Source of the DNA: Cryphonectria parasitica EP155
Lineage: Eukaryota; Ascomycota; Sordariomycetes; Diaporthales; Cryphonectriaceae
Direction: 5' to 3'
Length of the DNA: 64,000 nucleotides
Assembly: GCF_011745365.1 (NCBI RefSeq)
Contig: NW_024468914.1
Coordinates: 3,126,228-3,190,227 of the forward strand
Part shown: positions 22,492 through 33,039 of the stretch, in pieces
How positions within the stretch are numbered: position 1 is the first letter of the stretch
How the letters are laid out: each line of letters starts with the position of its first letter
Translations under genes and position numbers: made by a program
The notes under the pieces: generated by a model
What the model saw: only the letters and a program-made list of their open reading frames with translations
What the model was told of the DNA's origin: nothing
Databases searched by the model: none

Positions 22492-23351
22492 CCTGTTGAA
22501 GAGGAACAAGAACCAGGCAAGAGAATGAGAGTAAGTGAGAGAGAAAGAGAGATGCGCCCAGAGTCCACCAGGTGGAGCCAAGTGGAACACTGTAACCAGC
22601 CACGCACCAACGCGCAAGCAAGCTTCTTTAAATCTCAGGAGGAGAAAAAGAGGAAGAGAAAGAGACTTGGTGTACTTTCTCACATGTGTCACATGCGACA
22701 CCTATTTTACTCACATGATCGACAACCCCAAGGCAGCACATCTCAGGAAAAGTGAGAAGATGATCGAGTATGGAAAAGGAGGGAGTGTACACCAAACTTC
22801 ATCTCCCACCCCACATACAGCTCAGCCTTGGTTTGGTTGGCTGCTGACCATACAGGCACTGCCAACACGTCCATATGTAACTCTGGCGGTCCAAGCTTGG
22901 CAGTGTGGTGTTTTGCGCAGCGGGTCTTTCTCTTTTTGTGTGGTGCAGTAGCGTCACATCTCTCACGGCTGCTGCTGGTTGTGCATATGATTTGAGCAGC
23001 GGAGCGGGGCTGGAGCTGGGCGCCAATGTAACCTCTGTCTTCCTGTTATTGGTACTAGCGCTGACGCAGCATCGAATCGTTCGTACAAGCTTTGCTGCTG
23101 TGTGGGCTTTGTACGAGCCGGGGCCTGTCGGTTCTGTTCCTCGAGTAAGGCTGAGAGCCTTTTAGGTTGAGCTGATGAAGCAAAGTTTCTTGTCTAGAGC
23201 ATTATTGACTGTGTTATACCGGTGACATGTCTCCTGTATCCTGTTTTGTCTGTGGTCTGCTGATCAGCTCGTAGCCTGCCAAATGGCGACGCCTCAAAAA
23301 CTTACAAGGCTTTGAAAGAAACATCAACAATGAAGTATACACACACCTTTA
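22492..23351. other. Intergenic
   Basis: Leader and promoter of the hydrolase and 3' flank of the thioesterase gene. The leader next to the hydrolase start is purine-rich on the plus strand. No gene is recognised. Confidence 0.55.
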
Positions 23352-23849
23352 CTATGCAACGAATTTGGTGTGGCTCCCTGTGACCAAGACCTTCTTCTTA
23401 CTACCCTTCCCCTCGCCTTCGCCATCCTTCTTCCTGATCTCGACGCTCGTAAAGGCCATGCTCCTCCCCAGCTTGTTCAGCCAGCACTCGACCTCGATCG
23501 TGTCGCCCACGCGCGCGCTGCTCACGTAGCTGGCGTGGATGTCCGTCGACACGCCCGTCTTCTCGCCGCCGGACCGTGCCACGATGGCCATGCCGGCGGA
23601 GAAGTCGATGATGGCGGCGCTGGTGGTGCCGTGAATGCCGCCGAGCGAGTTGACGTGCGAAGGCTCGAGGACCATCTCGCCGGTCACGCGGCCGTCCGAG
23701 GTGGCAGAGGTAATGCGCATGGTAGGGATGAGGAGGGCGTAGGGCTGGCTGGCGTGGATCTTGTGAGACCAGACGCTCGAGACGTGATCGAGGACAGAGA
23801 CGGGCTCGTCTGTGGCGGTGCTTTCAACTGGAGGTGTTGGCCCGGCCAT
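23352..23849 (-). CDS. Hotdog-fold thioesterase, PaaI/ACOT13-like
   Basis: An intronless 165-aa protein, starting at MAGPTPPVEST. The core motif HVNSLGGIHGTTSAAIIDFS matches the N-x(3)-G-x-HGG-type active-site loop of the PaaI/ACOT13 acyl-CoA thioesterases, with the helix residue Asp in IIDFSAG. It is followed by the strand VSTDIHASYVSSARVGDTIE and the C-terminal VLVTGSHTKFVA typical of this family. The reaction is hydrolysis of an acyl-CoA; chain-length preference cannot be read from sequence. No clear targeting sequence is visible. Divergent from the AMMECR1 gene across a 984-bp spacer. Confidence 0.85.
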   Translation of the reverse strand: MAGPTPPVESTATDEPVSVLDHVSSVWSHKIHASQPYALLIPTMRITSATSDGRVTGEMVLEPSHVNSLGGIHGTTSAAIIDFSAGMAIVARSGGEKTGVSTDIHASYVSSARVGDTIEVECWLNKLGRSMAFTSVEIRKKDGEGEGKGSKKKVLVTGSHTKFVA

Positions 23850-24833
23850 GGTTGGCAGTCTCCCTCTCCCTCGCTCTTTCTTCTTTTGCTCTTCTCGTAC
23901 AGTTTCGAGATTTGACGAAGGTTTTCCGAGCTTGAGGTATAGTGAAGGATGAAAAACTCTCACATTCAACGATCAACCTCAAATCTCGCGAGACATGAAG
24001 TGAATTTTGACCCAAGCTCTTACTGCTGAAAGGTGATGATGACAAGCATGAGCCCTTTCGGCATCCGACAGATTTTCGGTGAGACCAAAATAGTAGTAGT
24101 AGTGAACGTATCTATAAAAGTGGGTGCCTCTTTTTTCCTTTCCGATGCGGGCTTCCACGAACACAAGAATGTGCGGATGAGGCTTTACACAGGTTTCCCG
24201 TTAACCATTAACCAAGTCCCCCTACAGGCAGCCTGTAGCAGGGGTAGGGGCGAAGGGAAAAAAAAGAGAGGTATAGAGAGACAGGCCTAGGTGCTCTAGA
24301 CAGGGCTTTAACAGGGGATTGTATAGCTAAATAGCGTCATTGTAAGCCTCTGCCGCGGAGCATCCCGGCGCTCCCGGAACAACTCACTGTTCTAAGCCTG
24401 TCTTGGCACCTCAAAGTGTCGCTTAGTCACCTAGTCTCTACTACCCCGCGGTTCTAAACCACTTACTTCCCCCTCCAAATACCCACTACGCCTACTGCAG
24501 CCGCTGTAGCCCCTCTTCTATGAACCGTTCATCATTCGTTGCTCCACGAGTCAGCCTGCCTCGACAAGGACCTCACTACGTCCCCCCCCGCCCTTAAAAC
24601 ACCACGAGAAGGCAGCCTTACGCTGTCCTTCTTCTTCCTCTTCCTTTTCCCTCCTCTCGCTCCCTCTAGTACCACTACTACCTTCTTTTGCTTTCCATCC
24701 TTCTTCTCCTCATCGCTGTTGTCGTCGCCGTCGTCTCAGCGCCTTTTGTCTCTCTCTTTCTTGCTCTTTGCTCCAGCTTTCGAACCAACAAGATAACAAC
24801 AGCGAGAAACAACCACACTAGAAAATAACAGCC
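23850..24833. promoter_or_regulatory. Divergent promoter with STRE-like motifs and a short inverted repeat
   Basis: Between the thioesterase (minus) and the AMMECR1 gene (plus). Five CCCCT/AGGGG cores occur (24219-24223, 24240-24244, 24246-24250, 24313-24317, 24510-24514). A perfect 7-bp inverted repeat, CTACAGG-CAG-CCTGTAG, lies at 24222-24238. The final 200 bp before the AMMECR1 start are pyrimidine-rich. Confidence 0.35.
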
Positions 24834-25766
24834 ATGGCGACACCCGAGCACTGTCTCTACTGCTTCGAGTCCCTCGCAGCCAAGCTCGAGGACCGTGACG
24901 CCCTCTCCCTCAAGGGCGTGCAAAAGTCCTACGCCGCCTACCTCACCTCCCTCACTTCCTCTCAGTCCGACGAAACCTCTCCAGCCAAGAAGATCCCCGC
25001 CCTGCGCCGCCTTGCCGCAGCATCCTCCTCCGCCGTGGGGCTGTCGTCGTCGTCCTCCTCCCTAGCAGCCTCCGGTAGCTCCTCCTCCACCTCCCTCTCA
25101 GACAACACCGCCGCCACCAGCATCTCCTCCTCCTCCGACAGCACACAGTCCAACACCACCGCCACCACCACCAGGGAGAGGGTGACGGACCCACACGCAT
25201 GCTACCCGCTCTTTGTGACCTGGGACAAGCACCACGCCGCCTCCTCCGCCTGGCACCTGCGCGGCTGCATCGGGACCTTTTCCGCCGAGGAACCCCTCTC
25301 CTCGGCGCTGTCCGAGTACGCCATCATCTCCGCCCTGCACGACTCGCGCTTCGCCCCTGTCCCTCTGCGCGAGCTGCCCCAGCTCCGCTGCGCCGTCACC
25401 CTCCTGACCAATTTCGAGGAATGCGCCGGCGTCGACGACTGGACCGTCGGCGAGCACGGCATCCGCATCTCCTTCACCTGGCAGGGCCGCAGGTACGGGA
25501 GCACCTATCTCCCCTCCGTCGCCCCCGAGCAGGGCTGGGACAAGGAGCAGACTATGCTGAGCCTCATGCGCAAGGCCGGCTGGGAGGGCAAGAGGAGCAC
25601 TTGGCGGGACGTTGCCGAGAGGAGCGCCATGCGGGTCGAGAGGTACCGCGGGGACAAGGAGGAGGTTGACTATGCCGAGTACAAGGCCTGGAGGGATTGG
25701 GTGGACGAGAACTGGGATGATGACGATCATGACGATGACGATGACGAGGAGGAGGATGAGGCTTAA
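24834..25766 (+). CDS. AMMECR1 domain protein
   Basis: An intronless 310-aa protein. It starts MATPEHCLYCFESLAAKLED, the typical fungal entry to the domain. A Ser-rich low-complexity insert follows (about residues 60-115), and then the main domain: CYPLFVTWDKHH, the signature LRGCIGTF (142-149), YAIISALHDSRFAPVPLREL, VTLLTNFEECAGVDDWTVGE and STYLPSVAPEQGWDKEQTML. The C-terminus is an Asp/Glu run. AMMECR1 proteins are conserved from archaea to humans; the molecular function remains unclear. The long Ser insert inside the domain and the acidic tail are lineage-specific low-complexity additions. Antisense ORFs here arise from GC-rich wobble bases. Confidence 0.92.
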   Translation: MATPEHCLYCFESLAAKLEDRDALSLKGVQKSYAAYLTSLTSSQSDETSPAKKIPALRRLAAASSSAVGLSSSSSSLAASGSSSSTSLSDNTAATSISSSSDSTQSNTTATTTRERVTDPHACYPLFVTWDKHHAASSAWHLRGCIGTFSAEEPLSSALSEYAIISALHDSRFAPVPLRELPQLRCAVTLLTNFEECAGVDDWTVGEHGIRISFTWQGRRYGSTYLPSVAPEQGWDKEQTMLSLMRKAGWEGKRSTWRDVAERSAMRVERYRGDKEEVDYAEYKAWRDWVDENWDDDDHDDDDDEEEDEA

Positions 25767-26814
25767 GAGGAACAGAGGCCAAACAAACGTGATTTGACGT
25801 GTATGCATTGTTGACGCATGATGAACGAGGTGGGCGGTGAGGTGTCTTCCGCGGCGCAATGGGATTGGACGGAACTGAGCAGGATAGAATACGGACCAAG
25901 GGGTTTTCTGCTTCTTCTTTTTTCCGCGGCGTTTGGGATTTTGAGGTTTTGGTTAGCCTCATAAGATGGGTGATAGAGGAGAGATCTCATAGGCCTTCAG
26001 CGTACCAACAAGTTGGTACACACACGATAGATGCAATTTAGAGGCGTACGTGTACTGGTCGCAATGCGTATGGTTCCAGACCGCTTTGAAACCGGAGTCG
26101 GGTTGCACGTATTCAATATGAAAAGGATATCGGGAGAGCGTACTCGTGCCTGGCCGAGTCGCCAAAACAAAAAATTATATACGCAAATAGAGCGTGTGAG
26201 TCCGCAAGGACTTTCCCTCTTCCTCAAGCTAGGAGTTGTAGTAGACTTTCATCTATGCGGTATCATCCAAACATGTCCCGACTCCCCCCCCCCCCCTCCT
26301 TCTCCTTCTTTTCTTAAGCCCAGGTCCCAATCCAAAAAAAAAATAACATGATGACGATGGTGATCAATGACAAAGAACAGCAAAAAAAAAACATGAGAAA
26401 GATGCCGTGCGTGACTGGATCACCGCCAGAAAACCAGCTTATCTTTATCCAACAACCCTTCAAAAACGCCTGGCTACCTGGTTCTTGGAGGGGGAGGGGG
26501 GGAGGGAGGGGACCCGATTCGTGATCCATTGAGCGCCGGATTGAAGGCAAAGACAGGGAGGGCATCCTGCTGCCGTGTATGAATAGGTTGAGGAGGAAAC
26601 CTGACGTGAGTCGTTCGCGATTTGCCGTTGCCGTATTCCCCTTCTTCTTCTTCTTGAGCATCGTTTAAATAATATCAAGGCGCACCACGAGCACATGTGC
26701 ACAGAGACACACATACACATCCACGGGACGTGCCGAGCCGCAAAAAGGAACATCCCATCGTCGGTGGGAGGCACTGTCATTTGCCATCACCCCACCGCCA
26801 ATTGCCCACCTCCG

Positions 26815-26842
<28 letters not shown>
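25767..26842. other. Intergenic between convergent genes
   Basis: 3' flanks of AMMECR1 and the Ras-like gene. It contains a 13-nt C run (26284-26296), A runs near 26334 and 26382, and an (ATC)n microsatellite at about 26817-26842 that touches the Ras stop codon. No gene is recognised. Confidence 0.55.
26284..26296. repeat. Poly(C) run, 13 nt
   Basis: Uninterrupted homopolymer in the spacer between AMMECR1 and the Ras-like gene. Confidence 0.9.

Positions 26843-26845
<3 letters not shown>
26817..26845. repeat. (ATC)n microsatellite overlapping the Ras-like stop codon
   Basis: About nine ATC units; read on the minus strand they begin with the TGA stop of the Ras-like gene and give successive in-frame TGA codons. 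Confidence 0.85.
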
Positions 26846-27736
26846 CCAACATCTTAGCATCCTCCAGAACCCTCCTCCTCCCCTCCCCATCTTTTGCCCA
26901 GGCCCGTTCGGCCCCCTGTCCAGGCCATTCTTCTCGCTGCCGTCGGGCATATCGGGCAGTGGACTCAGCGGCTTCGTGGCGCCCCTCTGGCCCATCGCAC
27001 CACCGCCCGAGGCGAACCCGACGGGCGCAGTGCCCTGCTCGCCCGGCAGCACACCCATCTCGGCCATGCGCCTCGCCTCGACGACCCTCCTGACGATCAG
27101 CGCAAACGTCTCCTCTATGTTGACCTCGACCCGGGCGCTCGTCTCCATGAAGCCGCAGCCCCTCTTCCGGGCCCAGTCCAGCCCCGTCGCGGCGCTGACC
27201 TGCCGGCTCTCGGACAAATCACACTTGTTGCCGGCGATGAACTTGATGGGCGGGACCGTCTTGGTGGCGTTGGAGCCGTACTCGGAGGGGGCGCTGTATC
27301 GATAGCCGGCCAGCCTCGCGCGCTGGGCATTGTCCAGGCGCGTCTCGCTCTCCATGTCGATCAGGTCGTTGAAGTGGCCCAGGGCGTCCAGCGACGCGGA
27401 CGAGGTGATGTCGTAGACCATGAGGAAGGCGTCGGCGCCGAGGTTGCTGGTGGCCCACATGCCGCGGTACTCCTCCTGGCCGGCGGTGTCGGTGAGCGAG
27501 AGGTGGTAGGTGGCGCCGTCGATGCGCCGCGTCACGCTGTAGCTGTCCTCGATGGTGGGGTCGTAGTCTGAGGTCCAGGCGCTGCGGACAAGCCGCAGGG
27601 TGATGGACGACTTGCCGCAGCCGCCATCGCCGCAGATGGTGATGCTGATGGGGATCGGGGGCGCGTTGGGGTTGGATGCTGTCGATGCGCCGCGGGGCCG
27701 TCCGGCGGCGCTGGATGCCCCTGCCGACGAGGGCAT
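26843..27736 (-). CDS. Atypical Ras-family small GTPase without a CAAX box
   Basis: The GTPase core is unmistakable: G1 GDGGCGKSS, switch I with YDPTIEDSY, G3 DTAGQEEYRGMW, G4 GNKCDL and G5 ETSARVEVNIEE. Between alpha-3 and G4 there is an insert of about 30 residues (ARLAGYRYSAPSEYGSNATK) not found in canonical Ras. The C-terminus ends GFWRMLRCW followed by stop, so there is one Cys but no C-a-a-X prenylation box. From the first in-frame ATG (27736) the protein is 297 aa. The frame stays open upstream to about 27987 without an ATG, with coding-like composition (TELFSVTRKHSILV), so a 5' exon spliced near a CAG at about 27983 probably supplies the true start. A signalling role is inferred from the family; membrane attachment would need another mechanism. 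Confidence 0.8.
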
Positions 27737-30700
27737 CCTGCTGCGCTGTCGTGGAGGGTCTGCGGCCACCGTGCCGGTGGTGGTGGTGGGCGGGCTCGTC
27801 TTGCCCGTGGTCTGGGTCTGCGTGTTATGGTTGTAGCTCGTGGACAGCGTCGAGCGGTGGGAGTGGTTGAAGGGGCGGTTCTGGCTGGAAGAGGAGGGGG
27901 TCGTGGGCACGAGGATCGAGTGCTTGCGCGTGACGGAGAAGAGCTCTGTCGAGATTGTCGCCGCCAGATTGCCTGCTGTTTATTCCTTCCCCCCCAGGGC
28001 GTGGGGGAAGGGAGAAGGGAGAGGGAGGGTAGTTTCTGTGTCGGTGTAACAGAAGAGGGGCAACGGCCCGAGGGCTGGTGGGCGTCTGGAGTTGAAGTGG
28101 GTTTGGGTTCCGTCAAGGTGAATTGACCAAGAGTTGGGGCCACGAGGGGTGCACGAGAGAATGCTATCAAGTCGGGGGCCCCCCAATAATGCACAGATGC
28201 TGGCCCTGGCGCCGTCGGTCGCTTCTGTAACTGTCAAAGTGCGGCCAAAACGGGACGAACGCGTTTCAAGGCCGGGTGGACGAGTGCCCGAGAAGGAGGA
28301 TGGGCTCGGAAAAAGGGCGAGCGGGCAAGGAGGCGTCGCGACAAACGAGCAAACAAGCTCGTGCCAGTGGAACCTCTGTACTCGTCGGTAGTTGCAAGAG
28401 GAGGCGGTCGGCAAGTTGAAGTCTTGCCCACTTGGTCAGGCGAAGTCCTATGTTGTTGGTCTCGTGGAGCGCGGAGAGGTCAGAGCTGGGTGTAGGTGGG
28501 GTTCGGGGATTCGCTCGAGATGGGCCTGAAGAAGGTGTGGCGATGAGATCAGTACTTTAATTCAGAGACACCGCTAGGCCAGTCAGTGGCTCTTGTCCAG
28601 GGGGGAATGCTTGATCAATGCGGCGAGCAGCAGCACAAAGGAATTCAATTGGCCAGTCCTGAGCTGTCAAAGTAATAATAATAATAAACAAGAAAGAACA
28701 AGAAGAAGAAGAAAAAGAAGTCATCAACCAAGTGCAAGGAGAGGGGGGGGAATCGGCCCTCGAGAATGTTGGTTTGATTTTTTTTTTCCCCTGGTTGGTA
28801 TGGAAAGGGAAGTTTAAATGAGTCTAAAATATTGATCAGAAGAGGCAATACTAAGTGTTCATTATCAGCGAGGTGCAGGGTGCAGGGTACGAAGTACAGG
28901 TGGATTAGGGCATGCTATTGCATGGTTCAGGCATAGTATAGGGTGCACGGTATGCAGTCTACTAGGCATTCTACAGGGGATAGAGTGTCTGATTAGGCCC
29001 AGTCAGGGCATGTGGATGGGTACAGGGTGGCAGTTGTACTGGATGCCCTCCCCTTCCACTGCAGCATCCAGAATATTCCTTCCCACCTGGAATCGCTTCC
29101 CCGAGATGACAGGCTGGCCGTTGACGGGTGAAGATGGGCTAACACTTCTAGAGGTGGGAAATGAATCGTGTGGTTCGTGCTTGTGTACAAAAAGAGATTG
29201 GCTGTCTGTTACTTGGACTATACAAAGTGCTCTGTGTCATGTACCATAGAGGAATGCCGGGTTTCTTCCCCTTCTGATAACCCTTTGCACTAGAATGTCC
29301 TCGTCCGCCTTATCTTGTCATCATGCAGCATGTTTGAACCGTTCACATCACAAGAGGGGGCCCAGAGAAGTTGGCTACGATGTCTACCATCCTGCCTCCC
29401 CCCTCCCCCCAAACAAACCCAAAGACCGTTTGCCAAAAAGAAATGGTGTGTTGCACCCAAATGCACTTCATGCACCCAACAGGCACATTTCCTGCCCCAA
29501 CAATGCACGCTACACCTCCCTTTCTTTCCCTTGCTATCATGCCTCAGAGTTCCAATTGCAAGCCTGGCTCTTCTCCCGATTTGCTGATGTGATGCGCCCC
29601 CGGCCCTGCCTCCCCCTCCTTCTGTAAACCTAGCGCTAGTCACGACAATCCTTTCCCCTTAATAACGAGGTGCGTGTGTCACCAAGTCTGTTCTAGATTT
29701 CGAGACCAGCATGCAGAATCACGAAAGAAGGATGAGAAAGGCAGCTACGCATATCAATATCCTCTTGGCGTTAGAGAGAGAGAGGAGGAGGGCGAAGGAG
29801 AGGATGTCGTAGTAGTATTCCTTGCACCTGTTGCAATAATATGCCCGCCCCTGAAGTTACATAGAGTCTCAAGCATGGAGGGTTAGGGTTGTCAAGCGGA
29901 CTTGTCATCCTTGACCCTCGTTCCTGATGCCCAATGTTGGAAACAATAGTTGATGCCTGAGAGAAGTGTGAGGTTTGTTTCCGATTTCTGTTTGTCAAGC
30001 TTGAGAGTTACAGGGATGTTCACAGCAAACAGTTCTATTCTCCGAGACGCGCATTATGCAGATCCAAAGGACATCACACAGGACTTGGACCAGTGATCAA
30101 ATCAGCTTGGCTGATGATGACAATTAGGAAAGAAGATAGGTTCACGAAGTGCTCAAGCACCAGGGGAAAATCCAGGAATATGCTTGGACCAGGGGTGGTG
30201 TTTTTGGCTCCCAATGCTGCATGCATTGAACACCAATACAATTCTTGAGAGCCATGGCATCCCAACTATAGTTATAATTAGGTCGTCAAATTGAACTGCT
30301 CTAGTCTCCCGGGCACATGCTCAAAGATCAGCCTTAGAACTGCCTCCACTCCTAAAGTTGAAACAGGAACTAGTAGGATGGCTGTGACGCTCGGAACAAC
30401 ATTGACGAATTGTGCAACGCCCTGGCCGGATGAAGGTGCTCTTTGATCGACGCATCCTCCACATGTCAGATGCCAGACTCTTTCATACATAAGCCCACCA
30501 CATGCATTTGACCGACCAACTAAATGGTGCTGATGTGTATGTAGACGCTATGTCAGCAAGTCGGTTGTAAGCATTGAGACCATACAGCGGGGCAGCACAT
30601 ACAGAAAGGAAAATGGATTGCATTTGTCTCTCGCGTGCAAACAGTCAGCCAGTGACTTGAAGTCATTGAATGTTTCTGTATAACACTTTGGTTGCCTTTC

Positions 30701-31647
30701 ACAATTATATACTCATTGACAATATTTGTGTGTTCAAGTGCTGAAAGTATGGCCATCCAGGACGCCACTGAAAATGTGTCGTTTGCATAGAACATCATTG
30801 GCTGAGGATGTTACACGATCTATGCTCATGTCTAACTTACAACCTCAGGAGTTTTTTAGCCTCCAAGAGACTCAATATGGAATTGTAGGTTGAAGAGGTC
30901 AGTGGGGCTGATTGCAATCTAGAGTAAGTACCTTGATCATCAGTGATTGTCTAATTAGAAGTTTACATATGCATCAAACACTGCACAACCATGTTGATCA
31001 CCAACCATTATGAACAACATGGTAACATACAATGTCATGTGAATACTCTCCAGACATTGAGGGTACAATATTAGCCTCAACTACTTTCTTTATCACTGCC
31101 ATTTTACCTCTTCGATAAGTATTCATTGTTCCCTCCTATCCTATTCATAGCAAGCTAGAAGGGTTCGAGGGTCTGGGGAAGAAGAGTGGGAAGAAAAGGG
31201 GGGGAGAGATGGGACGAATGCCCTTCCAAATAATTCCAAAGTGACAATAGAGCTGAACAATATATCCAAGTTAGTCACTCAGGCAAGTAAAGTAGCAGAC
31301 TGCCTGCTCCATTCACCTCTAGCATCTTCTCCTGAAGGCGAAAGCGCTGTATTGAAGCGTCCTACTCGCATACTTAATCGACACAACAACCTCAATTCTC
31401 TACTCAAGACGAACTTCGAAGTTGCAGCAACCTTGGAACCATCAATCGATCTCCACACCTGACGACAACTTTCATGTGAACCTTCTTCGCCGTCTTCTGC
31501 TCTCAGCTATTTTGTCTGTTCTTCACAGTTACTCTGATTGGAATAAAGCCTGCACGCTGCCAATTGCTTCGAAGAAATCCTGTTATATTCCACCTCGACC
31601 CCCATCAACCTGAGAATCTCGCTCCTTGACGCGAACCCTGACAAACA
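27737..31647. other. Gene-poor 3.9-kb interval
   Basis: The first about 250 bp (27737-27987) are probably upstream coding sequence of the Ras-like gene. The rest has no convincing gene. It holds an (AAT)n patch near 28671-28686, a GAA-rich patch near 28700, an AGGG-rich degenerate stretch at about 28862-29030, a single GGTTAGGGTT at about 29880-29890, and the promoter of the MIF4G gene. Confidence 0.5.
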
Positions 31648-33039
31648 ATGTCAGTCAAGTCTGAACTCCAGGCTAGCGTGGCCCAGTGCCGCAACCTTCA
31701 GCAATACTTGGACAAGATTTCTGTGCCCGACACTCTTTGCACGGCAGTCAGAGAGCTCAATCAAGCCCTGATCAGCGCAATCGACTACGCGACGCATTCT
31801 GGATGTAAGATCTACGACTTGATGGGCAGCCCTGGCGCTCACGAAAAGGCAGTCCTGACATACCGGGCGCTTGTTTGCAGCATCTCCAACTTGAATGAGA
31901 GTCTCAGCTGTTACGATGCCGAAGACTGGCATGGACTGAACAAAGAGCAGAAGGGTGATGTTCTCAGAGCCGGCATGGACCCAAATGCCCTCATCGATAT
32001 CTTCCGCAGCCTCAGCGATCAGCTCAAGTTGTGGGTCTGCTACGTCGATGTCAGGGATTTTGCAGGGTTGGACAGAATGGAGGCCCTGATACATCGGGAT
32101 GCTCGCGACATAGTGTTCGTCGCCGGCAGGGTCCAAGAGGCTGCCAGCATCCACACACCCTCGAGTGACCCCAGGCGTGAGTTCCAGAACCCAGTCATTC
32201 TTCTTCCCTCCGTCTTCCGCAGGATCGACACGCAGGGCAACGGCCACGGCTCTACGGCAGAGCAGTTCCCCAATAGACTTGATCGGAGGGCGCCCGTTGG
32301 ACTCTTGTCGCCCCTGGACATGATCTCTCCCGACAACCTCGACAGGGTCTCTCGTGACCTCATTCAGTTTTTCGAGCGCATGCCCAACGAGGACGGCAAT
32401 GGCACGACCCTGCAATACATTCTCGATCTCATTACCCACAATGCCCGTACATCATCCAGCCTCGCGCGCATCGGCCTCTATGCACGCCTGTGCCAGACTC
32501 TCCGCCGCGACTGCGGAAGCTACTTGATCTACATGGAGACTGGGGAGGTGATGGACGGGCATGACTTTATTATCCAGGCTTTGTCGAACATGTGTGACAG
32601 GGTGATGAATTCGATCACAGCTGGCCAATGTCACCTCGCCATCTGCTTCCGCTGGCTTCGTTTCGTCAGCGAGCTTTACGATCTCGACCTCCTCCCAGAT
32701 GTGACGGTCCTCCAATGCATCGAAATCTTTGTCAACTGGCGCAACCATCTCGTGCCCCCTAGCCTCCATCATCTCGCGTGTCTCTACCAGCTGCTGTGGT
32801 TCACTGGAAAGAAACTGGACGCCACCGAGGCGGGCCGCGAAGCCATGTCCAGATACTTCAGGCACATCGACACCCTCTCTGCGTGGCCGAAGCTGCTACC
32901 TGCAGCTAGTTCTCTCCTGTTGCACCTGATCTTCATGAGAGAGAACGAGTGGGGCCTGGGCAGGGTTGAGCGCTCCCTCGATCAGAACTTGACTTACATT
33001 ATCACGGCAATCGACCTCGGGGAGTCTTCGACGGTCTAA
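31648..33039 (+). CDS. MIF4G-fold (eIF4G-like) helical protein, orphan
   Basis: An intronless 463-aa protein, all-helical in appearance. Residues about 235-430 follow the MIF4G pattern of eIF4G: an initial helix LDRVSRDLIQFFERM, then LQYILDLITHNARTSSSLAR with GLYARLCQTLRRD. The block RWLRFVSELYDLDLLPDVTV corresponds to the eIF4G segment around 'FIGELFKLxML'. Then come HHLACLYQLLWFTGKKLD and MSRYFRHIDTL, equivalent to the LCxLLxTIGKxLD...MxxYFxxM part. The N-terminal half (about 1-200) is helical and unassigned. There is no eIF4E-binding motif or RS/RGG region, so it is not canonical eIF4G. A translation or mRNA role is inferred from fold only. Exact family membership needs profile comparison. 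Confidence 0.65.
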   Translation: MSVKSELQASVAQCRNLQQYLDKISVPDTLCTAVRELNQALISAIDYATHSGCKIYDLMGSPGAHEKAVLTYRALVCSISNLNESLSCYDAEDWHGLNKEQKGDVLRAGMDPNALIDIFRSLSDQLKLWVCYVDVRDFAGLDRMEALIHRDARDIVFVAGRVQEAASIHTPSSDPRREFQNPVILLPSVFRRIDTQGNGHGSTAEQFPNRLDRRAPVGLLSPLDMISPDNLDRVSRDLIQFFERMPNEDGNGTTLQYILDLITHNARTSSSLARIGLYARLCQTLRRDCGSYLIYMETGEVMDGHDFIIQALSNMCDRVMNSITAGQCHLAICFRWLRFVSELYDLDLLPDVTVLQCIEIFVNWRNHLVPPSLHHLACLYQLLWFTGKKLDATEAGREAMSRYFRHIDTLSAWPKLLPAASSLLLHLIFMRENEWGLGRVERSLDQNLTYIITAIDLGESSTV

